This document shows positions 1-8,688 of a stretch of DNA of 64,000 nucleotides, one piece after another (the stretch's first letter is position 1; each line of letters opens with the position of its first letter). Position numbers and translations under genes: made by a program. The DNA is taken from NCBI GenBank assembly GCA_014804445.1, contig JAAUZU010000019.1, forward strand, positions 26,004 to 90,003, written 5' to 3'. The DNA comes from Lachnospiraceae bacterium (lineage in GTDB: Bacteria > Bacillota > Clostridia > Lachnospirales > Lachnospiraceae). The notes under the pieces were generated by a model. That model was given only the letters and a program-made list of their open reading frames with translations, was not told the origin of the DNA and did not search any database.

Positions 1-1
1 A

Positions 2-808
2 TTATCTAGTTCGAATCTCAGATATATGAAGAAATTTTATGAATTGTATAGCGATTCAAATTTTCCACAACTTGTGGGAGATTTATCGGATAAAGAGTTA
101 TTTTCGATTCCGTGGGGACATCATAGAGTTATTATTGATAAATGTAAATTGAACAGAGAAAAGTCGATATTTTTTGTAAAGAAAACGATTTTAAATAACT
201 GGTCAAGGGCAGTCCTCTTAAATTTCCTTGATACGGATTTATATGAGCGCCAAGGAAAGGCAATTTCGAATTTTGAATATGCATTGCCTGAACCACAAAG
301 TGATCTTGCACAGGAAATAACCAGAGATCCATATAATTTTGATTTCGTAGCAATAGGGGAAGATTATAGTGAAAAAGAACTAAAAGATGCATTGATGGAT
401 AATATTACAAAATTTCTTATGGAACTGGGGAAAGGGTTTGCATTTGTTGGAAGAGAATATACAATTCCTATTGAGGGAACAGAGGAAAAAATAGATCTCT
501 TATTTTACCATTTGTATTTACATTGTTACGTTGTTGTTGAAGTTAAGATAGTGCCTTTTACATCAGGAGCTATCGGACAGTTTGGAACATATGTGAATGT
601 TGTAGATAATTTGGTGAAAACAGATTTTGATGCAAAAACAATTGGTTTGATTATATGTAAGAGTAAAAATAATATCCTTGCAAAATATGCAGTAAATAGT
701 TCAAAAGAACCGATAGGAATATCGGCGTATGAATTAACAAATTTGTTGCCTGTGGAATACAGAACTTCGCTGCCAACGATAGAAGAAATCGAGAATGAAC
801 TTAGATAA
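2..808 (+). CDS. YhcG-type PDDEXK nuclease-domain protein (5' end outside window)
   Basis: The reading frame is open from base 2, so the true start lies upstream. The segment before the first ATG (base 26) already matches the family's linker between the N-terminal DUF1016 helical domain and the nuclease domain (NLRYMKKFYELY). The C-terminal half shows the conserved block ELGKGFAFVGREY, then IDLLFYH and the catalytic-type VVEVK, then GLIICKSKN and PIGISAYEL. These fit the D...ExK core of the PD-(D/E)XK fold. The usual family length is about 340-380 aa, so roughly 90-110 residues are missing beyond the window. Family members are associated with mobile DNA and defence loci, but a specific role is not shown here. 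Base composition is clearly AT-richer than the genes that follow, which suggests transfer. Confidence 0.88.
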   Translation, partial: LSSSNLRYMKKFYELYSDSNFPQLVGDLSDKELFSIPWGHHRVIIDKCKLNREKSIFFVKKTILNNWSRAVLLNFLDTDLYERQGKAISNFEYALPEPQSDLAQEITRDPYNFDFVAIGEDYSEKELKDALMDNITKFLMELGKGFAFVGREYTIPIEGTEEKIDLLFYHLYLHCYVVVEVKIVPFTSGAIGQFGTYVNVVDNLVKTDFDAKTIGLIICKSKNNILAKYAVNSSKEPIGISAYELTNLLPVEYRTSLPTIEEIENELR

Positions 809-835
809 ATATTTTATGAGAGGTGCAAATACATA

Positions 836-1624
836 ATGAATGGAATCGAAAAAGGTCTCAATGCAAATCACTTAAAGCTGCTTGCCATCGTGGCAATGAC
901 AGTGGATCATATTGCGGACTTGCTGTTCCCCGGCTTTCCGGCAGAACCGCTACCGGTTTTATTACATATTATTGGCAGGCTTACCGCGCCGATTATGTGG
1001 TTTTTCCTATGTGAAGGCTTTTTCTATACGAAAAATATCAAAAAATATATGATAAGAATGTTTTGCTTTGCGGCAATATCTCATTTTGCTTATTGCTTTG
1101 CATTTGGGATACCATATCTGCCCTACAGCACAGGCAATATTTTAAATCAGACAAGTGTTATCTGGGCATTGGCATGGGCGCTGGCGGCACTGTGGATTAT
1201 TCATGGAGATGAAAATATCCATGGAAATGAGAATATCCATGGAAAGCATAATCTGAAACAGTGGCAGAAATATGTGATGCTGACATTGATATGCCTTATT
1301 TCCTTTTCGGCGGACTGGAGCTGTATTGCGGTTATGGCTGTGGTTGCCATGTATTCAAACAGGGGAAGTCTGCCAAAGCAGATGAGGGCGATGATGATGT
1401 GGGTTCTTATCTATGCGGTTATATCTTTTTTCTGCGTCAACAAAGTATACGGTCTCATCACGCTTTTTGCGTTCTTGGTCTGTTTCCCTTTGCGGCATTA
1501 TAACGGGCAAAGGGGAAAGGCGGGCTGGATGAAGTGGCTGTTTTATGTGTACTATCCGGCACATTTGATTGTGATAGGAATATTCCGACTGGTGATGTAT
1601 GGCAATCTGCCGCTGCTGTTTTGA
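836..1624 (+). CDS. TraX family membrane protein
   Basis: A 262-residue polytopic protein starting at an ATG behind GAGAGGTGC. The N-terminus has the TraX signature: LKLLAIVAMTVDHIA, then GRLTAPIMWFFLCEGF, then a run of hydrophobic helices. The C-terminus ends in another helical hairpin after YYPAHLIVIGIF. TraX of F plasmids acetylates pilin, but chromosomal Firmicute homologues have no established substrate, so only the family is assigned. Residues about 123-137 contain a short repeat (HGDENIHGNENIHGK) encoded by an 18-bp tandem repeat between two helices. It lies 27 bp after the nuclease gene, with the same orientation. Confidence 0.8.
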   Translation: MNGIEKGLNANHLKLLAIVAMTVDHIADLLFPGFPAEPLPVLLHIIGRLTAPIMWFFLCEGFFYTKNIKKYMIRMFCFAAISHFAYCFAFGIPYLPYSTGNILNQTSVIWALAWALAALWIIHGDENIHGNENIHGKHNLKQWQKYVMLTLICLISFSADWSCIAVMAVVAMYSNRGSLPKQMRAMMMWVLIYAVISFFCVNKVYGLITLFAFLVCFPLRHYNGQRGKAGWMKWLFYVYYPAHLIVIGIFRLVMYGNLPLLF

Positions 1625-1652
1625 TGCAGTTGCCATACATCACAAAAAATCT

Positions 1653-2624
1653 TTATAATTTTCTTGCTTTTACAATAAAGGAAGGATTTAAGAGTTTTGC
1701 TCTTGCGGCAGAGTAAAAGCGCCCTTCCTGAAAAACGTCGGCTTCCTTTTCGTCATAGGCAGATTCCTCTACCACCTGCTCGATGAGAAATCCATGATTT
1801 GCCAGACAATTTAAATAGGTGGACAGTTTCCAGTTGTGCCGGTAGAAGGCTTCGTCAACGACAACATCCCACTCCTGCACATAAGGTCGGGAGAGGACAT
1901 GCTGTCCGTTTTGCGAGTCGATACATTGCATAAGCGGATTGTCCCATGCAAAAACCAGCCTGCCACCGGTCTTTAAGTATTCTGCTATATGAATTATGGT
2001 TTTATCCAAATCCGTAGTCCAGCCAAGACCATAGATGGAAAATACCAAATCAAAATGGCTATGAGGCAGACCGGGATCCAGTTCCATGGGCGATACGAAC
2101 AGTTTCGCCTTTTTCTCCTGTTTCTGAAACAGACCTTCTGCGCGTTTAATCTGGGCGGCAGAAATGTCCAGCCCCCATAATTCCTTTGCTCCTTTTTGTT
2201 CCAGCCAGATGAGGGATTCCCCACCGCCGCAGGCGAGTTCAAGTACAGTCTTGCCCCTCATGTCGCCCAGCAGGCAAAGCGTATCCTCAGTGGGTGTAAA
2301 AAAGCCGTAATGGGGGAGGGCAGTGGTGGTCATATCCGCTTCGGCAATGCCTGCCCACCAGTTGGAGTTTTGTTCCAGTAAACGGGCAGAAGCCTCCGGC
2401 AGCAGGTTGTCGGCTTCGTTGACGAGAAATAGGCTGTCGATAGTTACGCCGAAATACTCCGCCAGCTTTGGCAGCAGCAGTAAATCCGGATTTGCCTTTC
2501 CTGTTTCCCACTTGCTTATGGCCTGTACCGTAACGCCCATAGTTTCAGCCAAATCCTCCTGACTGACCCGTCGCTTGCATCGCAAGGCGCGAATGTTTTG
2601 TCCTACCTGAATTTTACTTGTCAT
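1653..2624 (-). CDS. XRE-family HTH fused to class I SAM methyltransferase
   Basis: The start is the ATG at 2624, seven bases after AAAGGAGAAT. An in-frame ATG at 2684 lacks such a site. Residues about 8-62 form an XRE helix-turn-helix (NIRALRCKRRVSQEDLAE, VTVQAISKWETG). Residues about 105-240 form a Rossmann methyltransferase: motif I VLELACGGGESLIWL, then GLDISAAQI, then DLVFSIYGLGW. The architecture suggests a DNA-bound regulator that also carries a methyltransferase, or a methyltransferase targeted by the HTH. The substrate is unknown. It is convergent with the TraX gene (stop codons about 30 bp apart), and no strong terminator is visible between them. Confidence 0.82.
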   Translation of the reverse strand: MTSKIQVGQNIRALRCKRRVSQEDLAETMGVTVQAISKWETGKANPDLLLLPKLAEYFGVTIDSLFLVNEADNLLPEASARLLEQNSNWWAGIAEADMTTTALPHYGFFTPTEDTLCLLGDMRGKTVLELACGGGESLIWLEQKGAKELWGLDISAAQIKRAEGLFQKQEKKAKLFVSPMELDPGLPHSHFDLVFSIYGLGWTTDLDKTIIHIAEYLKTGGRLVFAWDNPLMQCIDSQNGQHVLSRPYVQEWDVVVDEAFYRHNWKLSTYLNCLANHGFLIEQVVEESAYDEKEADVFQEGRFYSAARAKLLNPSFIVKARKL

Positions 2625-2805
2625 TTTAGTATTCTCCTTTCCGGGTTGGTAATTGTAGGCAATTGCGAAACGCAATTTCTGCAATCACCGGGATTCATTA
2701 TGTGTTGTGTCTCATAATATAGGAAAACAAGAAAAGCCACAAGCGAAGATTTTTTGAAAGTAGTAAACCGGAAGTTGAAGAACTTTGTGAAATTGTGTAG
2801 GAGAT
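2625..2805. other. Intergenic spacer with partial LHE-arm-like sequence
   Basis: This gap upstream of the XRE-methyltransferase gene holds no gene. Around 2645-2685 it contains GGTAATTG, GGCAATTGCGAAACGC and GCAATCACCGGG. These resemble the outermost arms of the long hairpin elements found elsewhere in the window, with the core missing. It could be a deletion remnant, or the gene's own promoter region with chance similarity. Confidence 0.3.
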
Positions 2806-3790
2806 AAACCATATCCTATGTGCCATATCTTTTGAATTGATTGATAGAATTATCGTTGATTTGTTTTGACACCTGATACCGCAAAACGCAGTATCAGGTG
2901 TAGATGATTGATAGATTTACAGATGATATTCCTTTAACATTTCCTGATAAAAGTCTTTGTCGTCCTTAAGTCGGGGAATGAAATCCGTCTTTCCGTCAGC
3001 TATCAGGCGGGAAACCAGTTCCAGCATCTTCGCTGCCTCTGCATAGCCTTTTTCGTAGCCTGTTTTATAGCCTTGCTCATGTCCTTCGTCATGTTCCTGT
3101 TTCAGCAATTCGCCCAACTGCATATACCCTTCCTCCAGTATTTTGCTCTGCTTCAGCGCCTTTATCCGCTCGTGGATTCTTTCGAGCTTTATATTGCCTG
3201 CCTGCTCCACATAAGAATCTGTGGAATCCGTGACATACTTTAAAAAGCTGACAAGCTCCTTGGGTACGTCACTTTCATTCGTACCTTTTGTGTTCAGAAA
3301 AATACGTCTTGTACCATCCTCCAGCGGGAAGTCTGCTTCCAGACACCTCGGTTCAAAGGTATAGCGGTACAGCCCTCTTCCAAAGGGGTCAAAGCTGCAG
3401 ATAAACACAATCACACTGGACTTTAACTCTTTGAAGTCCTGCCCGGGCTTTAGGGATGACAAATCCATCTCTGCCTGATGGTAGCGGCTTCTCTGCGGGA
3501 GGTTCTTTTCGTCTGTGTTCTGCATTTCCAGATTGTAGTCTACATTCCACTCACCGCTGGCAAAAATATCCAGCCGTACACAGCGGAAATCGGAACTGAA
3601 CAAGATATTACGCTCCGCCTTTACTTTGACCTTACCCACAGGCGTTCCTAAAATACACTCCAGCACCAGACGGCAGGTTTCTTCGTCCTCTAACGCTGCT
3701 GCGAACAAAAATGCATTGCTTAAATCCAAATCTTTAAATTGTTTCTTTTGTGCCATAGTCTCCTTTCATGGCACAAACAGGATATGGTTT
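2806..3790 (-). mobile_element. Rpn unit copy 1 with inverted terminal repeats
   Basis: About 985 bp holding one Rpn-type gene, bounded by imperfect inverted repeats: AAACCATATCCTATGTGCCAT at the left (positions 2806-2826) and its complement-like ATGGCACAAACAGGATATGG...TT at 3768-3790. A second unit with the same ends lies inverted at 56795-57731. Near-identity of the two units includes the UTRs and extends outward over the promoter (to about 3836) but not beyond. A hairpin at 2869-2901 follows the gene. Its stem differs in copy 2 by a compensatory change (CCTGATAC/GTATCAGG against CCCGATAC/GTATCGGG). The ends may be transposition ends or conserved UTR pairing elements. Confidence 0.5.
2917..3756 (-). 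CDS. Rpn-family PD-(D/E)XK recombination-promoting nuclease
   Basis: A 279-residue protein of the PDDEXK nuclease/transposase-like family (PF12784 type). The fold is indicated by LSNAFLFAAALEDEETC near the N-terminus, the catalytic-type strand RLDIFASGEWNVDYNLEMQ, the RSRYHQAEMD motif, and VIVFICSFDPFG. The C-terminal region is helical, with a Gly-Tyr-rich insertion (about residues 224-242) that the second copy lacks. E. coli Rpn proteins promote RecA-independent recombination, and that role is only inferred here. ATG start behind AAAGGAGACT. It lies downstream of blaR1 on the same strand but has its own promoter. Confidence 0.85.
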   Translation of the reverse strand: MAQKKQFKDLDLSNAFLFAAALEDEETCRLVLECILGTPVGKVKVKAERNILFSSDFRCVRLDIFASGEWNVDYNLEMQNTDEKNLPQRSRYHQAEMDLSSLKPGQDFKELKSSVIVFICSFDPFGRGLYRYTFEPRCLEADFPLEDGTRRIFLNTKGTNESDVPKELVSFLKYVTDSTDSYVEQAGNIKLERIHERIKALKQSKILEEGYMQLGELLKQEHDEGHEQGYKTGYEKGYAEAAKMLELVSRLIADGKTDFIPRLKDDKDFYQEMLKEYHL

Positions 3791-3803
3791 TCTTCTTATC
3801 GTT

Positions 3804-3832
3804 ATTATAAACGAATAAATATATTTTTGCAA
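3804..3832 (-). promoter_or_regulatory. Promoter of Rpn copy 1
   Basis: Read on the minus strand, TTGCAA, 17 bases and TATAAT lie just outside the inverted-repeat end. The same arrangement is conserved at copy 2. Confidence 0.7.
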
Positions 3833-3844
3833 TCATTATTTTTG

Positions 3845-6358
3845 CTACTGAATGCCCCAGCCGTCAAGGGAGAAGAAGCCATAACCGGTATCCAGATTGT
3901 GCAGCCCATAGCAGCCCAGCGTATCATTGGAATCCAGATATTCCCGTCGTTCAGGCTGCCAGCTTTGAAATTCTATTGCTCCGTATAGCTCGGTGCCGGA
4001 GGCGTGTCCTTGTGCCTCGGGAGAATAGAGGATAAACTGCGCGTTTTCCTTTGGCATGTTGCCATTTGCATCCGAAAAACCGTATGGATTGCTTGCAATA
4101 TAGAGTGTGCCATCCAAAATCCACTCTTCGCCGTCATGTTTTGTATCCACAACCAGATTGCCCAAGGTCATGCTCCAGCTCGCATCGCTTATCTGCACAA
4201 TATCTTTAAAACTGCCGTGAAATCGACAGATATACTCTATGCCGTTGGGATAGCTATCGTCGTAAGCGCCCATGTCAGAATCACGGTATACTCCTGAAAA
4301 ACTACCGTCCGGATAGAGGTTAAGCATCGTCTGCCATCCGCCTGCGCCGCTGCAGAACATCATCTCCAATACGGAATCGGAATCAATGGGAAGTCCGAGG
4401 GAAGCAATATAGTCGGCAGTCTGTGCGGCGTAAGCCTCCCCTGCTTCCTGATACAATTGCAGATTTTCTGACAGGGATTTTGTGTTATCTCTGGTAAATA
4501 CGGGCTCAGTATCGTCCAAAAGAATGCTGAAGTCGTCATACAGTTTTCCGGTCTTCTCAAAGGTAGCTAAAAGGGTATAATCCGTATTGAGCAGCTGCGT
4601 GCTTTGGGCGAGATAACCGTTTATTTCTTCCATAAAGGCGGCAATTTCTTCCGGATTGAATGCTTCGTGATAGGGAGCCTCGAAATTCACATCAAAAAAA
4701 ACATGATTGTAGGCAATGGTTTCATACCCGTCTTTTAAGGTAAACAATTCATAGCTATAGCTGAACGTTCCCTGATACAACGTTGGGTTATAGCGCAGCA
4801 GATAGCTCTCCCCATTTAAAGTACACAAAAACAGCGCGTTCCAGCCGGCATGGGCATAATCGCCTTCCGTGTAAAAAATCCGCTCGTTGTTTTCATATAT
4901 TTCCACAGCCTGTCCGTTGCCGTTGTCTATTTCTTTCTGCACCAGGGTTTCTTCTATGCCGTTCCGGTTTAAATCCAGAATAAGCGGCTGGCTTACATCA
5001 GGCTCCTCGGTGTCATCCGGATTTGTGTCAGAATTAGGAGACGAAGCGGAGTCCGGTGATTCTGTGTCGTCCAAAGAGGAATCGGATTCGGATGGTACGT
5101 CGGATGCAGGCAATGTGCAGAGCTGCTCTAAAAGTTGCAGGTCTATTTGTCCGGTGTCTGCCCGATAGAGTTTATCGTGATATGCAATTTGTTGTTCGTC
5201 CAGCACGGATAAGCTTTCTATCTCATTTCCGTCTTTATCGTACCATGTGATTTGATAAAGCCATTCGTCAGGCTCTTTGACTTTCCCGGTTTTTTCGTAG
5301 TGATACTGCGTAATGTCTGCGGAAAATGTCTCTAAGGGCGCACCTGAGAGCCTTACGGGTTCTCCGCCATCCTGAGAGATGATGACCGCCAAATCTGCAT
5401 CTGCCAAATCAAATACCTTATCGGAGTAAGGATTGGTCAGAAAACAAATTACCACAACGATACAGACGGCAAGGGCGGCTGTCACAATCCAGAAAGCCGG
5501 ACGTTTGTAGTGCAGCACGGATTTTACCCGCTTCTTTACATCCGTTTCCCCAAAGGCAAGCGGACAGGCAGTGATTCGGCGGCGGTCTGCGCTACAGTCG
5601 AGTAAAGCCTGAGAATAGTCCGCTCTTGCTTCCCGACCCAACTCTCGTATTACCTTCTCATCACATGCAAGCTCAATGTCCCTGCACAGCAGAATATAAC
5701 TCAGCCACATCAGCGGATGAAACCAATAGACTGCCAGCAGCAAAAAGCCAAAGGGCTTCCACCAATGGTCATGGCGGCGCAAATGTGCCTGTTCATGTGC
5801 CAGCACGGATTCCAGCGATTCTTCCGGCAGGGAAAAGGGAATATATATCTTAGGCTTGATGATGCCAAGGATAAAGGGGGAGGCAATGTTCTCGCTCTGA
5901 TAAATATTGTCCCGAAAAAGAACAGCAGTATTGACTCTTCGCAACAGACGAAAATAGCTGATTGCGGCATATAAAAGCAGGAGGATAACACCCGCGCACC
6001 AAAAGGCTGCCAGTATGGGAAGTAATATCTGGAGAGGGTTTGCGCTTGCGCCGGGCGCCGGTGCAAAATTGTGCTCTATGATAGGGTTGAGCACGTTGTT
6101 GACTGCCGGAATACCGCTTTCAATCGAAGGTTCTGCTTCCGTCATAATTTCGGGGCGGATGGTTTCGGTACTGGGAATCAGACTCAAAGCGCTCTCGATG
6201 GAAAATGGACACACAAGGCGGACTCCCACGAGTCCCCAGAGAAGTACATTGACCCATTTGGGCGCTTTCTTTAAGACAAAGCGCAGCACAAGGACAGCCA
6301 GAATAAGCCAGCTTGCAGTAAGACTCATGTTGACAATTTTCAAAAATGAACCGGTCAT
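3845..6358 (-). CDS. BlaR1/MecR1-type M56 metallopeptidase sensor
   Basis: An 837-residue membrane protein. The N-terminal 300 residues have four hydrophobic helices and a gluzincin site, HEQAHLRRHD at about residues 188-197, followed by ELACDEKVI as the downstream metal-ligand glutamate region. This is the M56 peptidase that in BlaR1/MecR1 cleaves or inactivates the BlaI-type repressor after signal detection. After the last helix (about residues 288-310) comes a long extracellular part with an acidic Ser/Asp/Pro linker (about residues 415-455) and a large domain without the penicillin-binding sensor motifs I would expect. The ligand may therefore not be a beta-lactam. Its start overlaps the blaI stop by four bases, so the two genes are translationally coupled. 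Confidence 0.88.
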   Translation of the reverse strand: MTGSFLKIVNMSLTASWLILAVLVLRFVLKKAPKWVNVLLWGLVGVRLVCPFSIESALSLIPSTETIRPEIMTEAEPSIESGIPAVNNVLNPIIEHNFAPAPGASANPLQILLPILAAFWCAGVILLLLYAAISYFRLLRRVNTAVLFRDNIYQSENIASPFILGIIKPKIYIPFSLPEESLESVLAHEQAHLRRHDHWWKPFGFLLLAVYWFHPLMWLSYILLCRDIELACDEKVIRELGREARADYSQALLDCSADRRRITACPLAFGETDVKKRVKSVLHYKRPAFWIVTAALAVCIVVVICFLTNPYSDKVFDLADADLAVIISQDGGEPVRLSGAPLETFSADITQYHYEKTGKVKEPDEWLYQITWYDKDGNEIESLSVLDEQQIAYHDKLYRADTGQIDLQLLEQLCTLPASDVPSESDSSLDDTESPDSASSPNSDTNPDDTEEPDVSQPLILDLNRNGIEETLVQKEIDNGNGQAVEIYENNERIFYTEGDYAHAGWNALFLCTLNGESYLLRYNPTLYQGTFSYSYELFTLKDGYETIAYNHVFFDVNFEAPYHEAFNPEEIAAFMEEINGYLAQSTQLLNTDYTLLATFEKTGKLYDDFSILLDDTEPVFTRDNTKSLSENLQLYQEAGEAYAAQTADYIASLGLPIDSDSVLEMMFCSGAGGWQTMLNLYPDGSFSGVYRDSDMGAYDDSYPNGIEYICRFHGSFKDIVQISDASWSMTLGNLVVDTKHDGEEWILDGTLYIASNPYGFSDANGNMPKENAQFILYSPEAQGHASGTELYGAIEFQSWQPERREYLDSNDTLGCYGLHNLDTGYGFFSLDGWGIQ

Positions 6359-6726
6359 AGGGAACCTCCTTGCCGGAAGCGGTCGATGATTTGCTGGATT
6401 TCGTCAAGGTCTTTTTCCGTCACCCTGCGGTGTTTGGTAAAAGCCGCAATAAAACTGGGAAGGGAATCGTCAAATTTCTTCTCCACAAGTTCGTCAATCT
6501 CTGCTGCCTGCACCTCATCCTTGGAGACAAGCGATGTGACGATGGTGTTTTCATTTTTCAAAACACCGCGCTCAGACAGACGCTTTATGACAGTGTAGGT
6601 GGTGGAGCTTTTCCAGCCAAGCTGCTCCTTGCACAAAGCAACCAGCTCACCGCTTTTAATGGGTTCATGCTCCCACAGAATCAGGCAGAAGCGGTATTCG
6701 CTTTCAAAAATCTTTGGTGTGTCCAC
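6355..6726 (-). CDS. BlaI/MecI/CopY-type repressor
   Basis: A 123-residue winged-helix repressor. It has the typical N-terminal start IFESEYRFCLILWEHEPI and the recognition region WKSSTTYTVIKRLSERGVL. The C-terminal dimerisation segment contains the region where such repressors are cleaved by the partner peptidase. It is the first gene of a two-gene operon with the BlaR1-like sensor, and two palindromic operators lie directly upstream. The inferred logic is autorepression, relieved when the membrane peptidase is activated. Confidence 0.92.
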   Translation of the reverse strand: MDTPKIFESEYRFCLILWEHEPIKSGELVALCKEQLGWKSSTTYTVIKRLSERGVLKNENTIVTSLVSKDEVQAAEIDELVEKKFDDSLPSFIAAFTKHRRVTEKDLDEIQQIIDRFRQGGSL

Positions 6727-6749
6727 AATGTTTCCTCCTTCACATGTAA

Positions 6750-6789
6750 TCTAACGCATTAGAGTATATGCGTAGTCTAACACGTTAGA
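6750..6789. promoter_or_regulatory. Twin BlaI operators
   Basis: Two near-palindromes, TCTAACGCATTAGAG (6750-6764) and TCTAACACGTTAGA (6776-6789), are spaced about 26 bp centre to centre, just upstream of the repressor gene. Spacing and position fit cooperative binding of a BlaI-type dimer for autoregulation. Confidence 0.75.
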
Positions 6790-6917
6790 GTGGACGTGTC
6801 AATAGATTTCTCCAAAGTATATAAATATGCTAAAATGGAAAAAATATTTTCCTTTCATGTAGTTTTTTGCGGAAAAACCGTAGTTATATAGTAAAGACAA
6901 AAAAGGAGGCAGCGTGA

Positions 6918-7478
6918 TTGGCAGAAGATGAAAAAATCATAGAATTGTTTTTCCTGCGTTCAGAACAGGCGATACGCGAGCTGGACATAAAATATGGTAA
7001 AGTCTGTCACAGGCTTTCGTACAACATTGTAAACAGCAGGCAGGACGCGGAGGAGTGCGTCAATGACGCCTACTTAGGCGCATGGAATGCCATTCCCCCT
7101 GCAAAGCCAAAACCCTTGCAGGCTTACATCTGTAAGATCGTTCGCAACATATCCTTGAAGGTATATTACCGAAATGAAGCAGCAAAGCGGAACAGTGTTT
7201 ACGAGATTGCTATGCAGGAGCTTGAGGATTGTTTGTCTGCACCGAATACGGTTGAAGCGGAAATTGAGGCAGGAGAGCTGGCAGGCATTATCGAGAGTTT
7301 TTTAGAAACTTTGACCGTGGAGAACCGCGTTATTTTTATGCGCCGCTACGCTTACATGGATACTTATGCAGATATAGCCGCCCGTGCCGGACTATCTGAA
7401 AAGAATGTATCTGTCAGGCTTACCCGTATGCGCCGGAAGTTGAAACAGTACTTAATGGAAAGGGGAGTATGTGTATGA
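6918..7478 (+). CDS. ECF-like RNA polymerase sigma factor
   Basis: A 186-residue sigma-70-family protein with region 2 (CHRLSYNIVNSRQDAEECVNDAYLGAWNAIPP) and region 4 (MDTYADIAARAGLSEKNVSVRLTRMRRKL). The best start is the TTG at 6918, eight bases after AAAGGAGG, since no in-frame ATG is near. It is followed by a membrane protein with overlapping start and stop (ATGA), so the two are co-translated. This layout usually means the sigma factor is held by its membrane partner. Its regulon cannot be told from the sequence. Confidence 0.9.
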   Translation: MAEDEKIIELFFLRSEQAIRELDIKYGKVCHRLSYNIVNSRQDAEECVNDAYLGAWNAIPPAKPKPLQAYICKIVRNISLKVYYRNEAAKRNSVYEIAMQELEDCLSAPNTVEAEIEAGELAGIIESFLETLTVENRVIFMRRYAYMDTYADIAARAGLSEKNVSVRLTRMRRKLKQYLMERGVCV

Positions 7479-8608
7479 ACAAAAAAATATTCGCAGAAGC
7501 AATGACCGAGATAAGCGATACGTATTATGAAGAAGCTGCCCGATATAAGCGCAGGCACAAGAATCCGGTTTGGGTGAAATGGGGAGCGGCAGCGGCCTGT
7601 CTGGCAATCGTGACTGCCCTTTGTATCCTATTTATCCCTTTTGGCGGAGGTGTGGTGGTAACGGCTTATACGCACGGTACCGGTGAAGAAATCCCCGCAG
7701 CCGGCGCAGTCATGAGCAGCGGCACTATCAGTGACGGAGGAGAAATGACAGGACATCCGCTGATGTTCTACCTTTCCGGCAAAGACATAGTTTCCGTTCG
7801 GTTTTCCTGTAAAAATCAGCAAATCTGCTTTATGGACTGGACTGAAAAGAGAGATGAGTACGGAAATGCGAAAAACTTTACCGTTATCTATGGAGAGGAC
7901 GAAAGTGAATACGATTACCTGACGATTGACTGGGTTCCCAATATGACTATCCGCGAATTGACTGACAATGCAGACAGTACGATTGCAGCCTTGCCGGAAG
8001 AAATGCGCAGCGATATTATTGTGATGGAAATTACGTTTGCGAATGGCAAAACAGTAACGAAAGCAATTACCATTTCACTGTTGGATGATGGAACATTCTT
8101 TGCCGCTTTTGGCGATTACAAAATCAGCGAGGCAGATAGTTTTGTAAAGTGTCCGGACAGCGAAGCAATTCCCCGTGACATTCTTTATGCGCAGGGCAGC
8201 GGGGAAATAGACAGCACGGTCGAAAACACGCAGGTTTCAGAAGTGGAACAGACCAAATGGGGGATTACATTATCCGTTGAAAACGTTACACCTGCCGGAT
8301 TGACCCTTGTGTGCACGCAATCCGGAGGGATACAAACGGGGCAACTGCAAACAGGCAGTTTCTATAAGCTTCTGGCATGGCGCAATGAAACCTGGCAGGA
8401 GGTTCCCTATCTGATTGAGGATGTGGCATGGAAAAAAGAAGCATATAGCATTCCTTTGGACGACAGGGTTGCATGGGAAATAAAGTGGGAGAGCTTATAT
8501 GGAGAACTGCCGGCAGGAACCTATAGAATTGTGAAACCCATCAGTGATTTCAGAGGCTCCGGGGATTATGATACGGAGGAATGCTGGGCTGAGTTTGAAA
8601 TAAAGTAG
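7475..8608 (+). CDS. Putative membrane anti-sigma partner with Ig-like C-terminal domain
   Basis: The start at 7475 overlaps the sigma-factor stop by four bases; an in-frame ATG at 7469 is an alternative. A short cytoplasmic N-terminus of about 35 residues precedes a single membrane helix (AAAACLAIVTALCILFIPFG). The rest is extracytoplasmic. The last 110 residues match the bacterial Ig-like domain common in clostridial proteins (WGITLSVENVTPAGLTLVC, LYGELPAGTYRIVK, DYDTEECWAEFEIK). Membership in a sigma/anti-sigma pair is inferred from the coupling and topology, since no zinc anti-sigma motif is visible. Confidence 0.7.
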   Translation: MNKKIFAEAMTEISDTYYEEAARYKRRHKNPVWVKWGAAAACLAIVTALCILFIPFGGGVVVTAYTHGTGEEIPAAGAVMSSGTISDGGEMTGHPLMFYLSGKDIVSVRFSCKNQQICFMDWTEKRDEYGNAKNFTVIYGEDESEYDYLTIDWVPNMTIRELTDNADSTIAALPEEMRSDIIVMEITFANGKTVTKAITISLLDDGTFFAAFGDYKISEADSFVKCPDSEAIPRDILYAQGSGEIDSTVENTQVSEVEQTKWGITLSVENVTPAGLTLVCTQSGGIQTGQLQTGSFYKLLAWRNETWQEVPYLIEDVAWKKEAYSIPLDDRVAWEIKWESLYGELPAGTYRIVKPISDFRGSGDYDTEECWAEFEIK

Positions 8609-8656
8609 TCAATGAATACGCGTTGGCTGCGTTCCATAGCCTGCGGTGTCTTATAA

Positions 8657-8681
8657 GGGGCGGCATTTTTCCTGCCGCCCC
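8657..8681. terminator. Bidirectional terminator hairpin
   Basis: GGGGCGGCA and TGCCGCCCC form a perfect nine-bp stem between the convergent sigma-factor operon and the PadR/HAAS operon. The loop is T-rich. Confidence 0.65.
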
Positions 8682-8688
8682 TGTACCA

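Noticed and set aside
823..1014. Second open frame overlapping the start of the TraX-like gene
   Set aside because: It lies in another frame of a clear family protein and has no ribosome site of its own.
2869..2901. Terminator after Rpn copy 1
   Set aside because: The stem is strong, but on the gene's strand it is followed by CAAAAC rather than a T-run, so it is kept only as a conserved hairpin of the unit.
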